From UBA7887 sp964408735 (lineage in GTDB: Bacteria > Pseudomonadota > Alphaproteobacteria > UBA7887): DNA of 64,000 nucleotides. Positions 53,971 to 61,897 of the stretch are shown piece by piece. Where the stretch lies: assembly GCA_964408735.1 (NCBI GenBank), contig CAYPAX010000001.1:25216-89215 (forward strand), read 5' to 3'. The position numbers and the translations under genes were made by a program. Position 1 is the first letter of the stretch, and each line of letters starts with the position of its first letter. The notes below the pieces were generated by a model. The model did no database searches, was not told where the DNA came from, and saw nothing but the letters and a program-made list of their open reading frames with translations.

Positions 53971-55163
53971 CGACTGCCTGGCTCAGCATCGTCGGCATCG
54001 GCGAGGACGGGCTCGACGGGCTCGGTGCCGGCGCGCGCGCGGCGCTGGATGCGGCGAAAGTGCTGGTCGGCGGCGCCCGCCACTTGGCCATGGTACCCGA
54101 TGACGGGCGCGAGCGTTTGCCTTGGTCGAGCCCGCTGGGCCACCGGGTCGACGAGATCGTCGCGCGCCGCGGCGAAACGATCTGCGTGCTGGCGAGCGGC
54201 GATCCCCTGTGCTTCGGCATCGGCACGACGCTGGCCGGCCGTATCCCCATGGCGGAGATGCGCATCTTCCCGGCACCCTCCGCGTTCTCGCTGGCCTGCG
54301 CCCGGCTCGGCTGGCCGCTGCCGCAGGTCGAGTGCCTCAGCCTGCATGGCCGCCCGCTCGCGGCGGTCAATGCCTATCTCTATGCGGGCGCCAAGCTGCT
54401 GGCGCTGAGCAATGACGGCACAACACCGGCCAAGCTCGCGGCGCATCTCACAGCGGTGGGCTATGGCGACAGCACTCTCACCGTGTTCGAGCGCATAGGC
54501 GGGCCCGAGGAGCGCCGCGTCGAGGCGACGGCGGCAACGTGGCAAGGCGATGTCGCCGATCTGAATACCATCGCAGTGGCGTGCGCGGGCAAACCATCCC
54601 ACGCACGAACACCGGGGCTCGACGACGACGCCTACGACAACGACGGCCAGATCACCAAGCGCGAGGTGCGCGCGGTGACGCTGTCGGCACTCGGCCCGTT
54701 GCCGGGACAGCTGCTGTGGGACGTCGGCGCCGGAGCGGGCTCGATAGCCATCGAATGGATGCGCAGCGACTGGCGCTGCCGGGCCATCGCCATCGAGAAG
54801 GACGCATCACGCTGCGCCCGCATCACCGCCAATGCGGGTGCGCTCGGCGTCCCCGGGCTGGAGGTCGTGGAAGGCGCCGCCCCGGAAGCGCTTGCCGGGC
54901 TGGCGCGGCCCGATGCGATTTTCCTCGGCGGCGGGCTCGCGAACCAAGAGACCTGGCAGGTCTGCTGGCAGGCCTTGGCCAGTGGCGGGCGGCTGGTCGC
55001 CAATGCTGTCACCGTGGCGGGTGATGCACAGATATTGCAGTGGCAGGCGCGAACGGGCGGGCAGCTTTCGCGGCTTGCCATCTCGCGCGCCGGGCCCATG
55101 GGCGGCATCATCGCCTGGCGCGCGCTCAGGCCCGTCACCCAGTTGATCGCGGAGAAACCATGA
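53967..55163 (+). CDS. cobL: Precorrin-6Y C5,15-methyltransferase, decarboxylating (CbiE-CbiT fusion)
   Basis: A 398-residue fusion. Residues 1-200 are a CbiE-type tetrapyrrole methylase (LSIVGIGEDG, LASGDPLCFGIG). From about 222 a CbiT domain begins (NDGQITKREVRAVTLSAL) with SAM motif LLWDVGAGAGSIAIEW. It methylates C5 and C15 and decarboxylates the C12 acetate. ATGA overlaps on both sides. Confidence 0.95.
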   Translation: MTTAWLSIVGIGEDGLDGLGAGARAALDAAKVLVGGARHLAMVPDDGRERLPWSSPLGHRVDEIVARRGETICVLASGDPLCFGIGTTLAGRIPMAEMRIFPAPSAFSLACARLGWPLPQVECLSLHGRPLAAVNAYLYAGAKLLALSNDGTTPAKLAAHLTAVGYGDSTLTVFERIGGPEERRVEATAATWQGDVADLNTIAVACAGKPSHARTPGLDDDAYDNDGQITKREVRAVTLSALGPLPGQLLWDVGAGAGSIAIEWMRSDWRCRAIAIEKDASRCARITANAGALGVPGLEVVEGAAPEALAGLARPDAIFLGGGLANQETWQVCWQALASGGRLVANAVTVAGDAQILQWQARTGGQLSRLAISRAGPMGGIIAWRALRPVTQLIAEKP

Positions 55164-55864
55164 GCGGAACCGTCTACGGGCTTGGTGTCGGGCCGGGCGA
55201 CCCCGAGCTGCTGACCCTCAAGGCCCTGCGCATCCTGCAGGCATCGCCCGTGCTCGCCTATCCCGCGCCGGAGACGGGCGACAGCCTGACCCGCAGCATC
55301 GTCGCCGAGCATCTGCCGAAAGGCCAGAGGGAGATCGCCATTCGCGTGCCCATGGTCGTCGAACGCTTTCCCGCCCGCGAAGTCTATGACGGCGCGGCCG
55401 AGGAGATCGCCGGCGTGGTCGCAGGCGGCGAGGACGTGGCGGTGCTCTGCGAGGGCGACCCCTTTCTCTACGGCTCGTTCATGTATCTCTTCGCCCGCCT
55501 CGCCGAGCGCTGCCCGGTCGAAGTGGTGCCGGGTGTTTCGTCGCTGACCGCCGCGGCCTGCCGCCTCGGCATGCCGCTGACGTCGCGCAACGACGTGCTG
55601 GCAGTGATCCCGGCGCCGCTCGAGGCAGATTTGCTGGCCGCGCGCCTGGCGGAGGTTGAGGCGGCGGCCATCATCAAGCTCGGCCGGCATTTCACCAAAG
55701 TGCGCCATGTGCTCGACGATGCCGGGCTCGCCGAGCATGCCCGTTACGTGGAGCACGCCACCATGGCCGACGAGCGCACCCTGCCCTTGGCCGAGGTCGA
55801 TCCCTCGGCGGTGCCCTATTTCTCGATGATCCTGGTACACCGGCGCGGCGAGGCCTGGCTATGA
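55160..55864 (+). CDS. cobI: Precorrin-2 C20-methyltransferase
   Basis: A 234-residue CobI/CbiL. YGLGVGPGDPELLTLKALR is the diagnostic N-terminus; EGDPFLYGSFMYLF and VPGVSSLTAAACRLGMPL follow. It methylates C20 of precorrin-2 or cobalt-factor II. ATG at 55160 overlaps the cobL stop. Confidence 0.95.
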   Translation: MSGTVYGLGVGPGDPELLTLKALRILQASPVLAYPAPETGDSLTRSIVAEHLPKGQREIAIRVPMVVERFPAREVYDGAAEEIAGVVAGGEDVAVLCEGDPFLYGSFMYLFARLAERCPVEVVPGVSSLTAAACRLGMPLTSRNDVLAVIPAPLEADLLAARLAEVEAAAIIKLGRHFTKVRHVLDDAGLAEHARYVEHATMADERTLPLAEVDPSAVPYFSMILVHRRGEAWL

Positions 55865-57597
55865 GCCCGGTTATCTTAACGGTGACTGCCTCGGGTCTGG
55901 CGACCGCGAAGCGTGTCGCAAACGCCCTGCCGGAGGCCGAGTTGTGCGAGCGTGCCGATGCGAGCTTCGCAGAGTTAGTGCGCAATCTGTTTGCTGACGG
56001 CAGGCCGGTCATCGGGGTCTGCGCTGCCGGCGTATTGATCCGCTGCCTAGCGCCCCTGCTTTCCGACAAGACGAGCGAGCCGCCGGTGATCGCTATCAGC
56101 GATGACGGCAGCGCAGTGGTGCCGCTGCTCGGCGGCCATCGCGGCGCCAACGCGCTGGCTGAGACCATCGCTGAGGCGCTCGGGGCCAAAGCCGCAATCA
56201 CCACGGCGAGCGATGTGCGGTTCGGAGTGACGCTCGACGACCCGCCGGCCGGCTGGCGTCTGGTCAATCCCGAGCACGTCAAGCCGTTCACCGCCGCCCT
56301 GCTCGCCGGCTCGGGCGTTGCGATCGAGGGCGAAGCACCGTGGCTCAGGACCCTCCCGAGCAGAGACGGCTTGCGCATCATGGTCACGGACCAGGCGATC
56401 GCTGGTGACGAGACAACCCTGGTCTATCACCCGCAAACCTATGCGCTCGGCCTTGGCTGCGAGCGCGGCGCCGTTGATGCTATCCCGTTAGCACGCGAGG
56501 TTCTGGCGGAGGCGGACATCGCGCCGGGGGCGGTGGCCTGCATCGCCTCCCTCGACATCAAGGCGGACGAGCCGGCGCTGGCGGCACTCGCCGCCGAGCT
56601 TGGCGTGCCGCTGCGGGTCTTTCCCGCCGCGCGCCTGGAGCACGAGACGCCGCGTTTGAGCAAGCCCTCCGAAACGGTGTTCCGCGAGGTCGGCTGCCAT
56701 GGCGTGGCCGAAGGCGCGGCTCTGGCCTGCGTCGGCGGCGACGGCGCCTTGATCGTCGAGAAGCGCAAGCGCGATGGCGTCACCTGCGCCCTGGCGCGTG
56801 CCGCCGCACCGCTCGATGCGGACATGATCGGCGCCGCGCGCGGGCGCCTCGCCGTGGTCGGTATCGGCCCGGGGTCGTCGGATTGGCGCACGCCGGAAGC
56901 GAGCCGGTTGGTCGCAGAATCGACGGATCTGGTGGGCTACGGGCTTTACCTCGACCTGCTCGGCAATGTGACGGGCGAACGTCACGCCTATGCGCTGGGC
57001 GAGGAAGAGAAGCGCGTCGATGCTGCGCTCGATCTCGCGGCGGAAGGCAGGCAGGTCGCGCTGGTCTGCTCGGGCGATGCCGGCATATACGCGATGGCCT
57101 CGCTGGTCTTCGAGCGCCTGGAGCGCTGCGCCAAGCCCGCCTGGCGCCCGGTCGAAGTGGTGGTAGCGCCGGGCATATCCGCCTTGCAGGCGGCGGCGGC
57201 CAGGGCCGGGGCGCCGTTGGGCCACGACTTCTGCGCCATCTCGCTGTCGGACCTGATGACGCCGTGGGAGGTTATCGCGCGCCGCATCACGGCGGCGGCG
57301 GAGGGGGACTTTGTCGTCGCCTTCTACAATCCGGTCTCCAAGCGCAGGCGCCAGGGGCTGGTCGAGGCGCGGCGCATTCTGCTCGAGCATCGCGCGCAGG
57401 ATACGCCGGTGCTGCTGGCGCGCAGTCTCGGCCGAAATGACGAGAGCGTGACGCCGACGACCCTTGGCGCCCTATCGGTCGACGATGTGGACATGATGAC
57501 CCTGGTGATGGTCGGTGCCAGCGGCACGCGCACCCTCGAGCGCGATTTCGCCGCGCCCTGGGTCTATACGCCGCGTGGCTACGGGGATCGCTCATGA
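55861..57597 (+). CDS. CbiG-CobJ fusion: cobalamin biosynthesis protein / precorrin-3B C17-methyltransferase
   Basis: A 578-residue fusion. Residues 1 to about 325 are CbiG-like, with both the central segment (GGHRGANALAETIAEAL) and the C-terminal CbiG/CobE domain (LGLGCERGAVDAIPL, SLDIKADEPALAALA). From about 330 a CobJ/CbiH methyltransferase follows (LAVVGIGPGSSDW, CSGDAGIYAMA, VAPGISALQAAAARAGAPLG). CbiG opens the ring lactone in the early-cobalt route; CobJ does C17 methylation and ring contraction. Fusion keeps the two consecutive steps together. Confidence 0.93.
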   Translation: MSPVILTVTASGLATAKRVANALPEAELCERADASFAELVRNLFADGRPVIGVCAAGVLIRCLAPLLSDKTSEPPVIAISDDGSAVVPLLGGHRGANALAETIAEALGAKAAITTASDVRFGVTLDDPPAGWRLVNPEHVKPFTAALLAGSGVAIEGEAPWLRTLPSRDGLRIMVTDQAIAGDETTLVYHPQTYALGLGCERGAVDAIPLAREVLAEADIAPGAVACIASLDIKADEPALAALAAELGVPLRVFPAARLEHETPRLSKPSETVFREVGCHGVAEGAALACVGGDGALIVEKRKRDGVTCALARAAAPLDADMIGAARGRLAVVGIGPGSSDWRTPEASRLVAESTDLVGYGLYLDLLGNVTGERHAYALGEEEKRVDAALDLAAEGRQVALVCSGDAGIYAMASLVFERLERCAKPAWRPVEVVVAPGISALQAAAARAGAPLGHDFCAISLSDLMTPWEVIARRITAAAEGDFVVAFYNPVSKRRRQGLVEARRILLEHRAQDTPVLLARSLGRNDESVTPTTLGALSVDDVDMMTLVMVGASGTRTLERDFAAPWVYTPRGYGDRS

Positions 57598-58361
57598 CCG
57601 TGCATTTCATCGGTGCCGGGCCGGGCGCCGCGGACCTCATCACCGTGCGCGGGCGCGATCTGATCGCCGCCTGCCCGGTCTGCCTCTATGCCGGCTCCCT
57701 GGTGCCGGCGGAGGTGGTGGCCGTGGCACCGGAGGGCGCGCACGTGGTCGACACCGCGCCGCTCACCCTCGACGAGATCGTCGCCGAGATGCAGACAGCC
57801 GATGGGGCCGGACACGACGTGGCGCGGGTGCATTCGGGCGACCCCTCGCTCTACGGCGCCATCGCCGAACAGATGCGCAGGCTCGACGCCCTCGGCATTC
57901 CTTACGACATCACCCCCGGCGTGCCCGCCTTCGCCGCGGCCGCCGCGACCCTCGGCTGCGAGCTGACCAAGCCCGGGCTGAGCCAGACCGTGATCCTCAC
58001 GCGCACCGCCGGCAAGGCCTCGGCCATGCCCGAAGGCGAGGAACTGGAGACGCTGGGGCGATCCGGCGCCACCCTCGCCATCCATCTCTCGGTGCGAAAC
58101 CTGCGCGCCGTCGTGCGCGCGCTCTCACCCCACTACGGCGAGGCCTGCCCCGTCGCCGTGGTCTACCGCGCCAGCTGGCCCGACGAGCAGATCATCCGCG
58201 GCACGTTGAGCGATATCCACAGCCTCGTCCGCGTTGCCAAGATCACCCGCACCGCGCTGATACTGGTGGGTCCGGCGCTCGACGACAGCGACCACGCCGA
58301 CAGCGCGCTATACGCCGCGGATCACGCACATATTTTGCGGCCAAAGCGCAGGCGCGGTTAG
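57594..58361 (+). CDS. cobM: Precorrin-4 C11-methyltransferase
   Basis: A 255-residue CobM/CbiF. VHFIGAGPGAADLITVRG, VHSGDPSLYGAIAEQM and TPGVPAFAAAAATLGCELT are diagnostic. It methylates C11 of precorrin-4. The last gene of the corrin-ring run; its stop codon lies in the left arm of a hairpin. Confidence 0.96.
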   Translation: MTVHFIGAGPGAADLITVRGRDLIAACPVCLYAGSLVPAEVVAVAPEGAHVVDTAPLTLDEIVAEMQTADGAGHDVARVHSGDPSLYGAIAEQMRRLDALGIPYDITPGVPAFAAAAATLGCELTKPGLSQTVILTRTAGKASAMPEGEELETLGRSGATLAIHLSVRNLRAVVRALSPHYGEACPVAVVYRASWPDEQIIRGTLSDIHSLVRVAKITRTALILVGPALDDSDHADSALYAADHAHILRPKRRRG

Positions 58362-58394
58362 CCCTTCAATATGGTGTCCCCATATTGAAGGGCT
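58360..58394 (+). terminator. Long perfect hairpin at the end of the cobalamin run
   Basis: AGCCCTTCAATATGG (58360-58374) pairs perfectly with CCATATTGAAGGGCT (58380-58394), giving a 15-bp stem with a 5-base loop. It starts inside the cobM stop codon. There is no U-run after it, so it may block read-through, stabilise the upstream 3' end, or be a protein-binding site. Confidence 0.6.
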
Positions 58395-58428
58395 GGGAGG
58401 CTGGACTTCCGCGCGCACAGGCTTTATT

Positions 58429-58448
58429 GAATACGGTATACCGTATTC
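58429..58448. promoter_or_regulatory. 20-bp palindromic operator upstream of GntR gene
   Basis: GAATACGGTATACCGTATTC is a perfect palindrome 13 bases ahead of the GntR start. Its central GTATAC and size fit operators bound by FadR/FCD-type GntR dimers, so autoregulation and control of the downstream mutase operon are likely. Confidence 0.82.
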
Positions 58449-58461
58449 GAAAGAGGTGGGA

Positions 58462-59130
58462 ATGCGCGCGATCGAAAGCCAGCCGGGGCTTGTGGAGCAG
58501 GCCTATGACTCGATTCTCGACTCCATCTGCGACGGCCAGCTGGCGGCGGGGGAGCGGCTGACCCAGGCGGAGATAGCAGAACGGCTCAATGTCTCGCGCC
58601 AACCAGTGGGCCAGGCGCTGGGGCTCTTGAAGGCCCAGGGCTTCGTTTGCGATGCCGGGCGGCGTGGGCTGATGGTGGCGCCGTTGTCGGCCGAGCTGGT
58701 GCGCCAGCAATACGAATATCGCGGCGCCGTCGATGCGCTGGCCGCCGCCAAGGCCGCCGAGCGTCACACCGAGGCCGATCTGGCGCGCGGCCGCGAGGCG
58801 CTGGCGCAAGGCCGCTCGGCCCTTGCCGACGGCTCCCTGGCGCGGGTCATCGAGGCAGAGGCGGCGTTTCACCGCTGGATCTACGAGACCGCGGGCAACC
58901 CCATCATCGTCGAGGCCATGGCGCGGCTCTGGGCGCATATGCGGCGCGTCATCGGCGCCGCCCTCGAGATGCCTGGCGACTGGCCGCACCGGGTCTGGCA
59001 GGAGCATCTGGCGATCTTCCACGCCATCGCGGCCGGCGATGCCGACCTCGCTGCCGAGCGCGCCCGCGCCCATGTCGAGGCGGCGCTCGTGGCCCTTACC
59101 GATACCCTGGACGGAGACGAGCATGACTGA
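58462..59130 (+). CDS. GntR-family regulator with FCD domain
   Basis: A 222-residue regulator. The winged helix is at residues 15-75 (LTQAEIAERLNVSRQPVGQAL), and the helical FCD ligand domain follows with conserved metal/ligand elements EAEAAFHRWIY and HLAIFHAIAAGD. ATG 58462 with AGAGG upstream is preferred over GTG 58456. It is the first gene of the hcm operon and overlaps hcmB by eight bases. The ligand is probably the pathway acid or its CoA ester (inference). Confidence 0.93.
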   Translation: MRAIESQPGLVEQAYDSILDSICDGQLAAGERLTQAEIAERLNVSRQPVGQALGLLKAQGFVCDAGRRGLMVAPLSAELVRQQYEYRGAVDALAAAKAAERHTEADLARGREALAQGRSALADGSLARVIEAEAAFHRWIYETAGNPIIVEAMARLWAHMRRVIGAALEMPGDWPHRVWQEHLAIFHAIAAGDADLAAERARAHVEAALVALTDTLDGDEHD

Positions 59131-59533
59131 CGCCCCCATCCGCGTGCTGATCGCCAAGGTCGGCCTCGACGGCCACGACCGCGGCGTCAAGATCGTCGCG
59201 CGTGCCTTACGCGATGCCGGCATGGACGTGATCTATACGGGCCTCCACCGTACGCCGGAAGAGACGGTGACCGCGGCGGTCCAGGAGGATGTGGACGTGC
59301 TCGGCATCAGCCTGCTCTCGGGCGCACACATGACCATCTTCCCGCGCGTGCTCGAACTGCTCAAGGAAGCGGATGCGAGCGACATATTGCTGGTCGGCGG
59401 CGGCGTCATGCCCGACGAGGACGTGGTGGCACTGAAGGACGCAGGCGTCGCCGCGATCCTGCTGCAGGACACCCCGCCGACGGCCATCGTCGAGACCATC
59501 CGCAGCCTGATCGCGGCACGGGGCGCGCGCTGA
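59123..59533 (+). CDS. hcmB: 2-Hydroxyisobutyryl-CoA mutase small (B12-binding) subunit
   Basis: A 136-residue stand-alone cobalamin-binding domain, the length recalled for HcmB. The B12 lower-ligand motif DxHxxG is Asp16/His18/Gly21 (DGHDRG); SLLSGAHM and LLVGGGVMPDED complete the binding loops. In methylmalonyl-CoA mutase this domain is normally fused to the catalytic subunit; a separate small subunit fits the Hcm/Icm type. It is coupled to the upstream regulator and overlaps the ligase start. Confidence 0.9.
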   Translation: MTDAPIRVLIAKVGLDGHDRGVKIVARALRDAGMDVIYTGLHRTPEETVTAAVQEDVDVLGISLLSGAHMTIFPRVLELLKEADASDILLVGGGVMPDEDVVALKDAGVAAILLQDTPPTAIVETIRSLIAARGAR

Positions 59534-60942
59534 TGGAGCACTGGTCGTTTCCCCCCGCCTATGACGCGGGCTACCTACCGGCGCCGGACGCGCGCTACTG
59601 GTTCCCCGAGCGCGAATGCATGAACCCTGGCGCCCGCGACGCCGCCATCGTGGTGCGCCTGCGCGAGGTCATGGACTATGCCTGGGAACACGCCCCCTTT
59701 TATCGCCGCAAGTGGGACGAGGCGGGCGTGCATCCCTCGCACATCACCTCGCTGGAAGCCTTCGAGAAGGTCCCCGTAGTGACCAAGGCGGAGCTGCGGG
59801 CCTCGCAGGCCGCGCATCCCCCTTTCGGCGACTATCTCTGTATTCCCCCCGACACGGTACACCACATCCACGGCACTTCGGGCACCACCGGGCGGCCGAC
59901 CACCTTCGGCATCGGCCGCGGCGACTGGCAGGCGACGGCGGAGGCCCATGCGCGGGTGCTCTGGGGCATGGGGGTGCGGCCGGGCGATACCCTGTTCGTC
60001 GCCGCCATCTTCTCGCTGTACCTGGGTTCCTGGGGCGCCATGCTGGGGGCCGAGCGGTTGGGCTGCCGGGTCTTCCCCTTCGGCGCCGGCGCCGGCGGCA
60101 TGACCGCGCGCGCCGCCTCCTGGCTTGACGCGGTGCGGCCGCAGGCCTTCTACGGCACGCCGTCCTACGCCTTGCATCTGGCGGAAGTGGCGCGCGAGGA
60201 AGGCTATGAGCCGCGCGATTTCGGCCTGCGCGTGATGTTCTTCTCGGGCGAGCCCGGCGCCTCCATCCCCGGCGTGCGCGACCGCATCGCCGAGGCCTAT
60301 GGCGCAACCGTGTTCGACTGCGGCACCATGGCCGAGATGACGCCGTTCATGAGCGCCGCCGGCTCGGCACAGGCCAGCGACGGCATGCTGCTGTGGCAGG
60401 ACATGGTCTATCACGAGGTCTGCGACCCGGGCTCTTACGCCCGCGTCGCTTACGGTGAGCGCGGCACACCGGTCTACACCCATCTCGAACGCACCTCGCA
60501 GCCGATGATCCGCTTGCTGTCCAACGACCTCACCCATTGGGTCGATGGCCCGAGCCCCTGCGGGCGCACCTATCCGCGCCTGCCTGACGGCGTCTACGGC
60601 CGCATCGACGACATGTTCCAGGTCCGTGGCGAGAACATTTATCCCTCCGAGATCGATGCCGTGCTCAACACCGTCGACGGCTATGGCGGCGAGCATCGCA
60701 TCGTCATCAGCCGCGAGGGCGCCATGGACGAGCTGCTGGTGCGCGTCGAGCCCGCGGCGGCCGCAGGCCCGGATTTCGGCGAGCGATGCGCGGCGGCGCT
60801 GCTCAAGGTGCTGGGCGTGCGCACGCGGGTGGAAGTGACAGCCTTAGACGAGTTCCCGCGCACGGACTTCAAGGCGCGCCGGGTGATCGACGACCGCGAC
60901 ATGTTCCGCAGCCTGATGGCGGGAGGCAAGCATGGCGCCTGA
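59533..60942 (+). CDS. hcl: Acyl-CoA ligase, PaaK-like (candidate 2-hydroxyisobutyryl-CoA ligase)
   Basis: A 469-residue AMP-forming ligase of the phenylacetate-CoA ligase type. The ATP loop is HGTSGTTGRP; YGTPSYALHLAE, VFDCGTMAEM and RGENIYPSEID are the remaining core motifs. Flanked by the mutase subunits and MeaB, it is placed to activate the acid whose CoA ester the mutase uses. The 2-hydroxyisobutyrate assignment rests on context and mutase signature, not on ligase residues. Confidence 0.82.
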   Translation: MEHWSFPPAYDAGYLPAPDARYWFPERECMNPGARDAAIVVRLREVMDYAWEHAPFYRRKWDEAGVHPSHITSLEAFEKVPVVTKAELRASQAAHPPFGDYLCIPPDTVHHIHGTSGTTGRPTTFGIGRGDWQATAEAHARVLWGMGVRPGDTLFVAAIFSLYLGSWGAMLGAERLGCRVFPFGAGAGGMTARAASWLDAVRPQAFYGTPSYALHLAEVAREEGYEPRDFGLRVMFFSGEPGASIPGVRDRIAEAYGATVFDCGTMAEMTPFMSAAGSAQASDGMLLWQDMVYHEVCDPGSYARVAYGERGTPVYTHLERTSQPMIRLLSNDLTHWVDGPSPCGRTYPRLPDGVYGRIDDMFQVRGENIYPSEIDAVLNTVDGYGGEHRIVISREGAMDELLVRVEPAAAAGPDFGERCAAALLKVLGVRTRVEVTALDEFPRTDFKARRVIDDRDMFRSLMAGGKHGA

Positions 60943-61897
60943 CGACGCCCTGGCCCTGATCCCGCGCCTGCTGGCCGGCGAGACCCGCGCCATTGCGCGG
61001 CTGATGACCCGCGCCGAGACCGGCGATGCCGCAAGCCGCCCTGCCCTGGCACAAGCTTACGCCCATGGCGGCAAGGCGCATGTCATCGGGCTCACGGGCG
61101 TGCCGGGCTGCGGCAAATCGACCCTGGTGCGCGCCCTGGCCATGGCGCTGCGCGAGCAGGGCCGGAAAGTGGGTATCGTCGCGGTCGATCCCTCCAGCCC
61201 GTTCTCGGGCGGCGCCATTCTCGGCGACCGCATCCGCATGGCGGACATCGCCGGCGATCCCGGCATCTTCATCCGCTCCATGGCCTCGCGCGGGGCCTTG
61301 GGCGGGCTCGCGCGGGCGAGCCTGGATGCGGTGGACCTGCTCGATGCGGCGGGCTTCGATCCGGTCATCATCGAGACCGTCGGGGTGGGCCAGGACGAGG
61401 TCGATATCGTGCGCGTCGCCGATACCACGGTGGTGGTCTCCGCGCCGGGCCTCGGCGACGACATCCAGGCCATCAAGGCGGGCGTGCTGGAGATCGCCGA
61501 TATCCACATGGTCAGCAAGGGCGACCGGCCTGATGCCGACAAGACCGTGGCCGAGCTCAAGCAGATGCTGATGCTGGGCGAGCTCAAGCAACAGGGCTGG
61601 GCGGTGCCGGTGCTGGCCACCAGCGCGCTGACGGGCGACGGCATCGACGAGCTGCTGGGCCTGATCGACGGCCACCGCGCCCATCTCAAGGACAGCGGCT
61701 CGCTGGCGGCGCGGCGCCGCCGCAGCGCCGAGACCCGCACGCTGAAGATCGCCGAAGGCATCATCCGCGCCCGTTACGCGGCCGGGCGCGGGGCCGAGGC
61801 CCAGGCGATCATCGACCGCGTCGGCGCCAGAGAGCTGGACCCGCACGGGGCGGCGCTGGCATTGTTGGACATTCTCAATCGGGAGGGCGCGGCATGA
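60932..61897 (+). CDS. meaB: MeaB/ArgK-type mutase-associated GTPase
   Basis: A 321-residue G-protein chaperone. The P-loop is GVPGCGKS (56-63), followed by AVDPSSPFSGGAILGDRIRM and IETVGVGQDEVDI. Such proteins load intact adenosylcobalamin and eject damaged cofactor from acyl-CoA mutases. It overlaps the ligase by 11 bases and hcmA by four. Confidence 0.94.
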   Translation: MAPDDALALIPRLLAGETRAIARLMTRAETGDAASRPALAQAYAHGGKAHVIGLTGVPGCGKSTLVRALAMALREQGRKVGIVAVDPSSPFSGGAILGDRIRMADIAGDPGIFIRSMASRGALGGLARASLDAVDLLDAAGFDPVIIETVGVGQDEVDIVRVADTTVVVSAPGLGDDIQAIKAGVLEIADIHMVSKGDRPDADKTVAELKQMLMLGELKQQGWAVPVLATSALTGDGIDELLGLIDGHRAHLKDSGSLAARRRRSAETRTLKIAEGIIRARYAAGRGAEAQAIIDRVGARELDPHGAALALLDILNREGAA

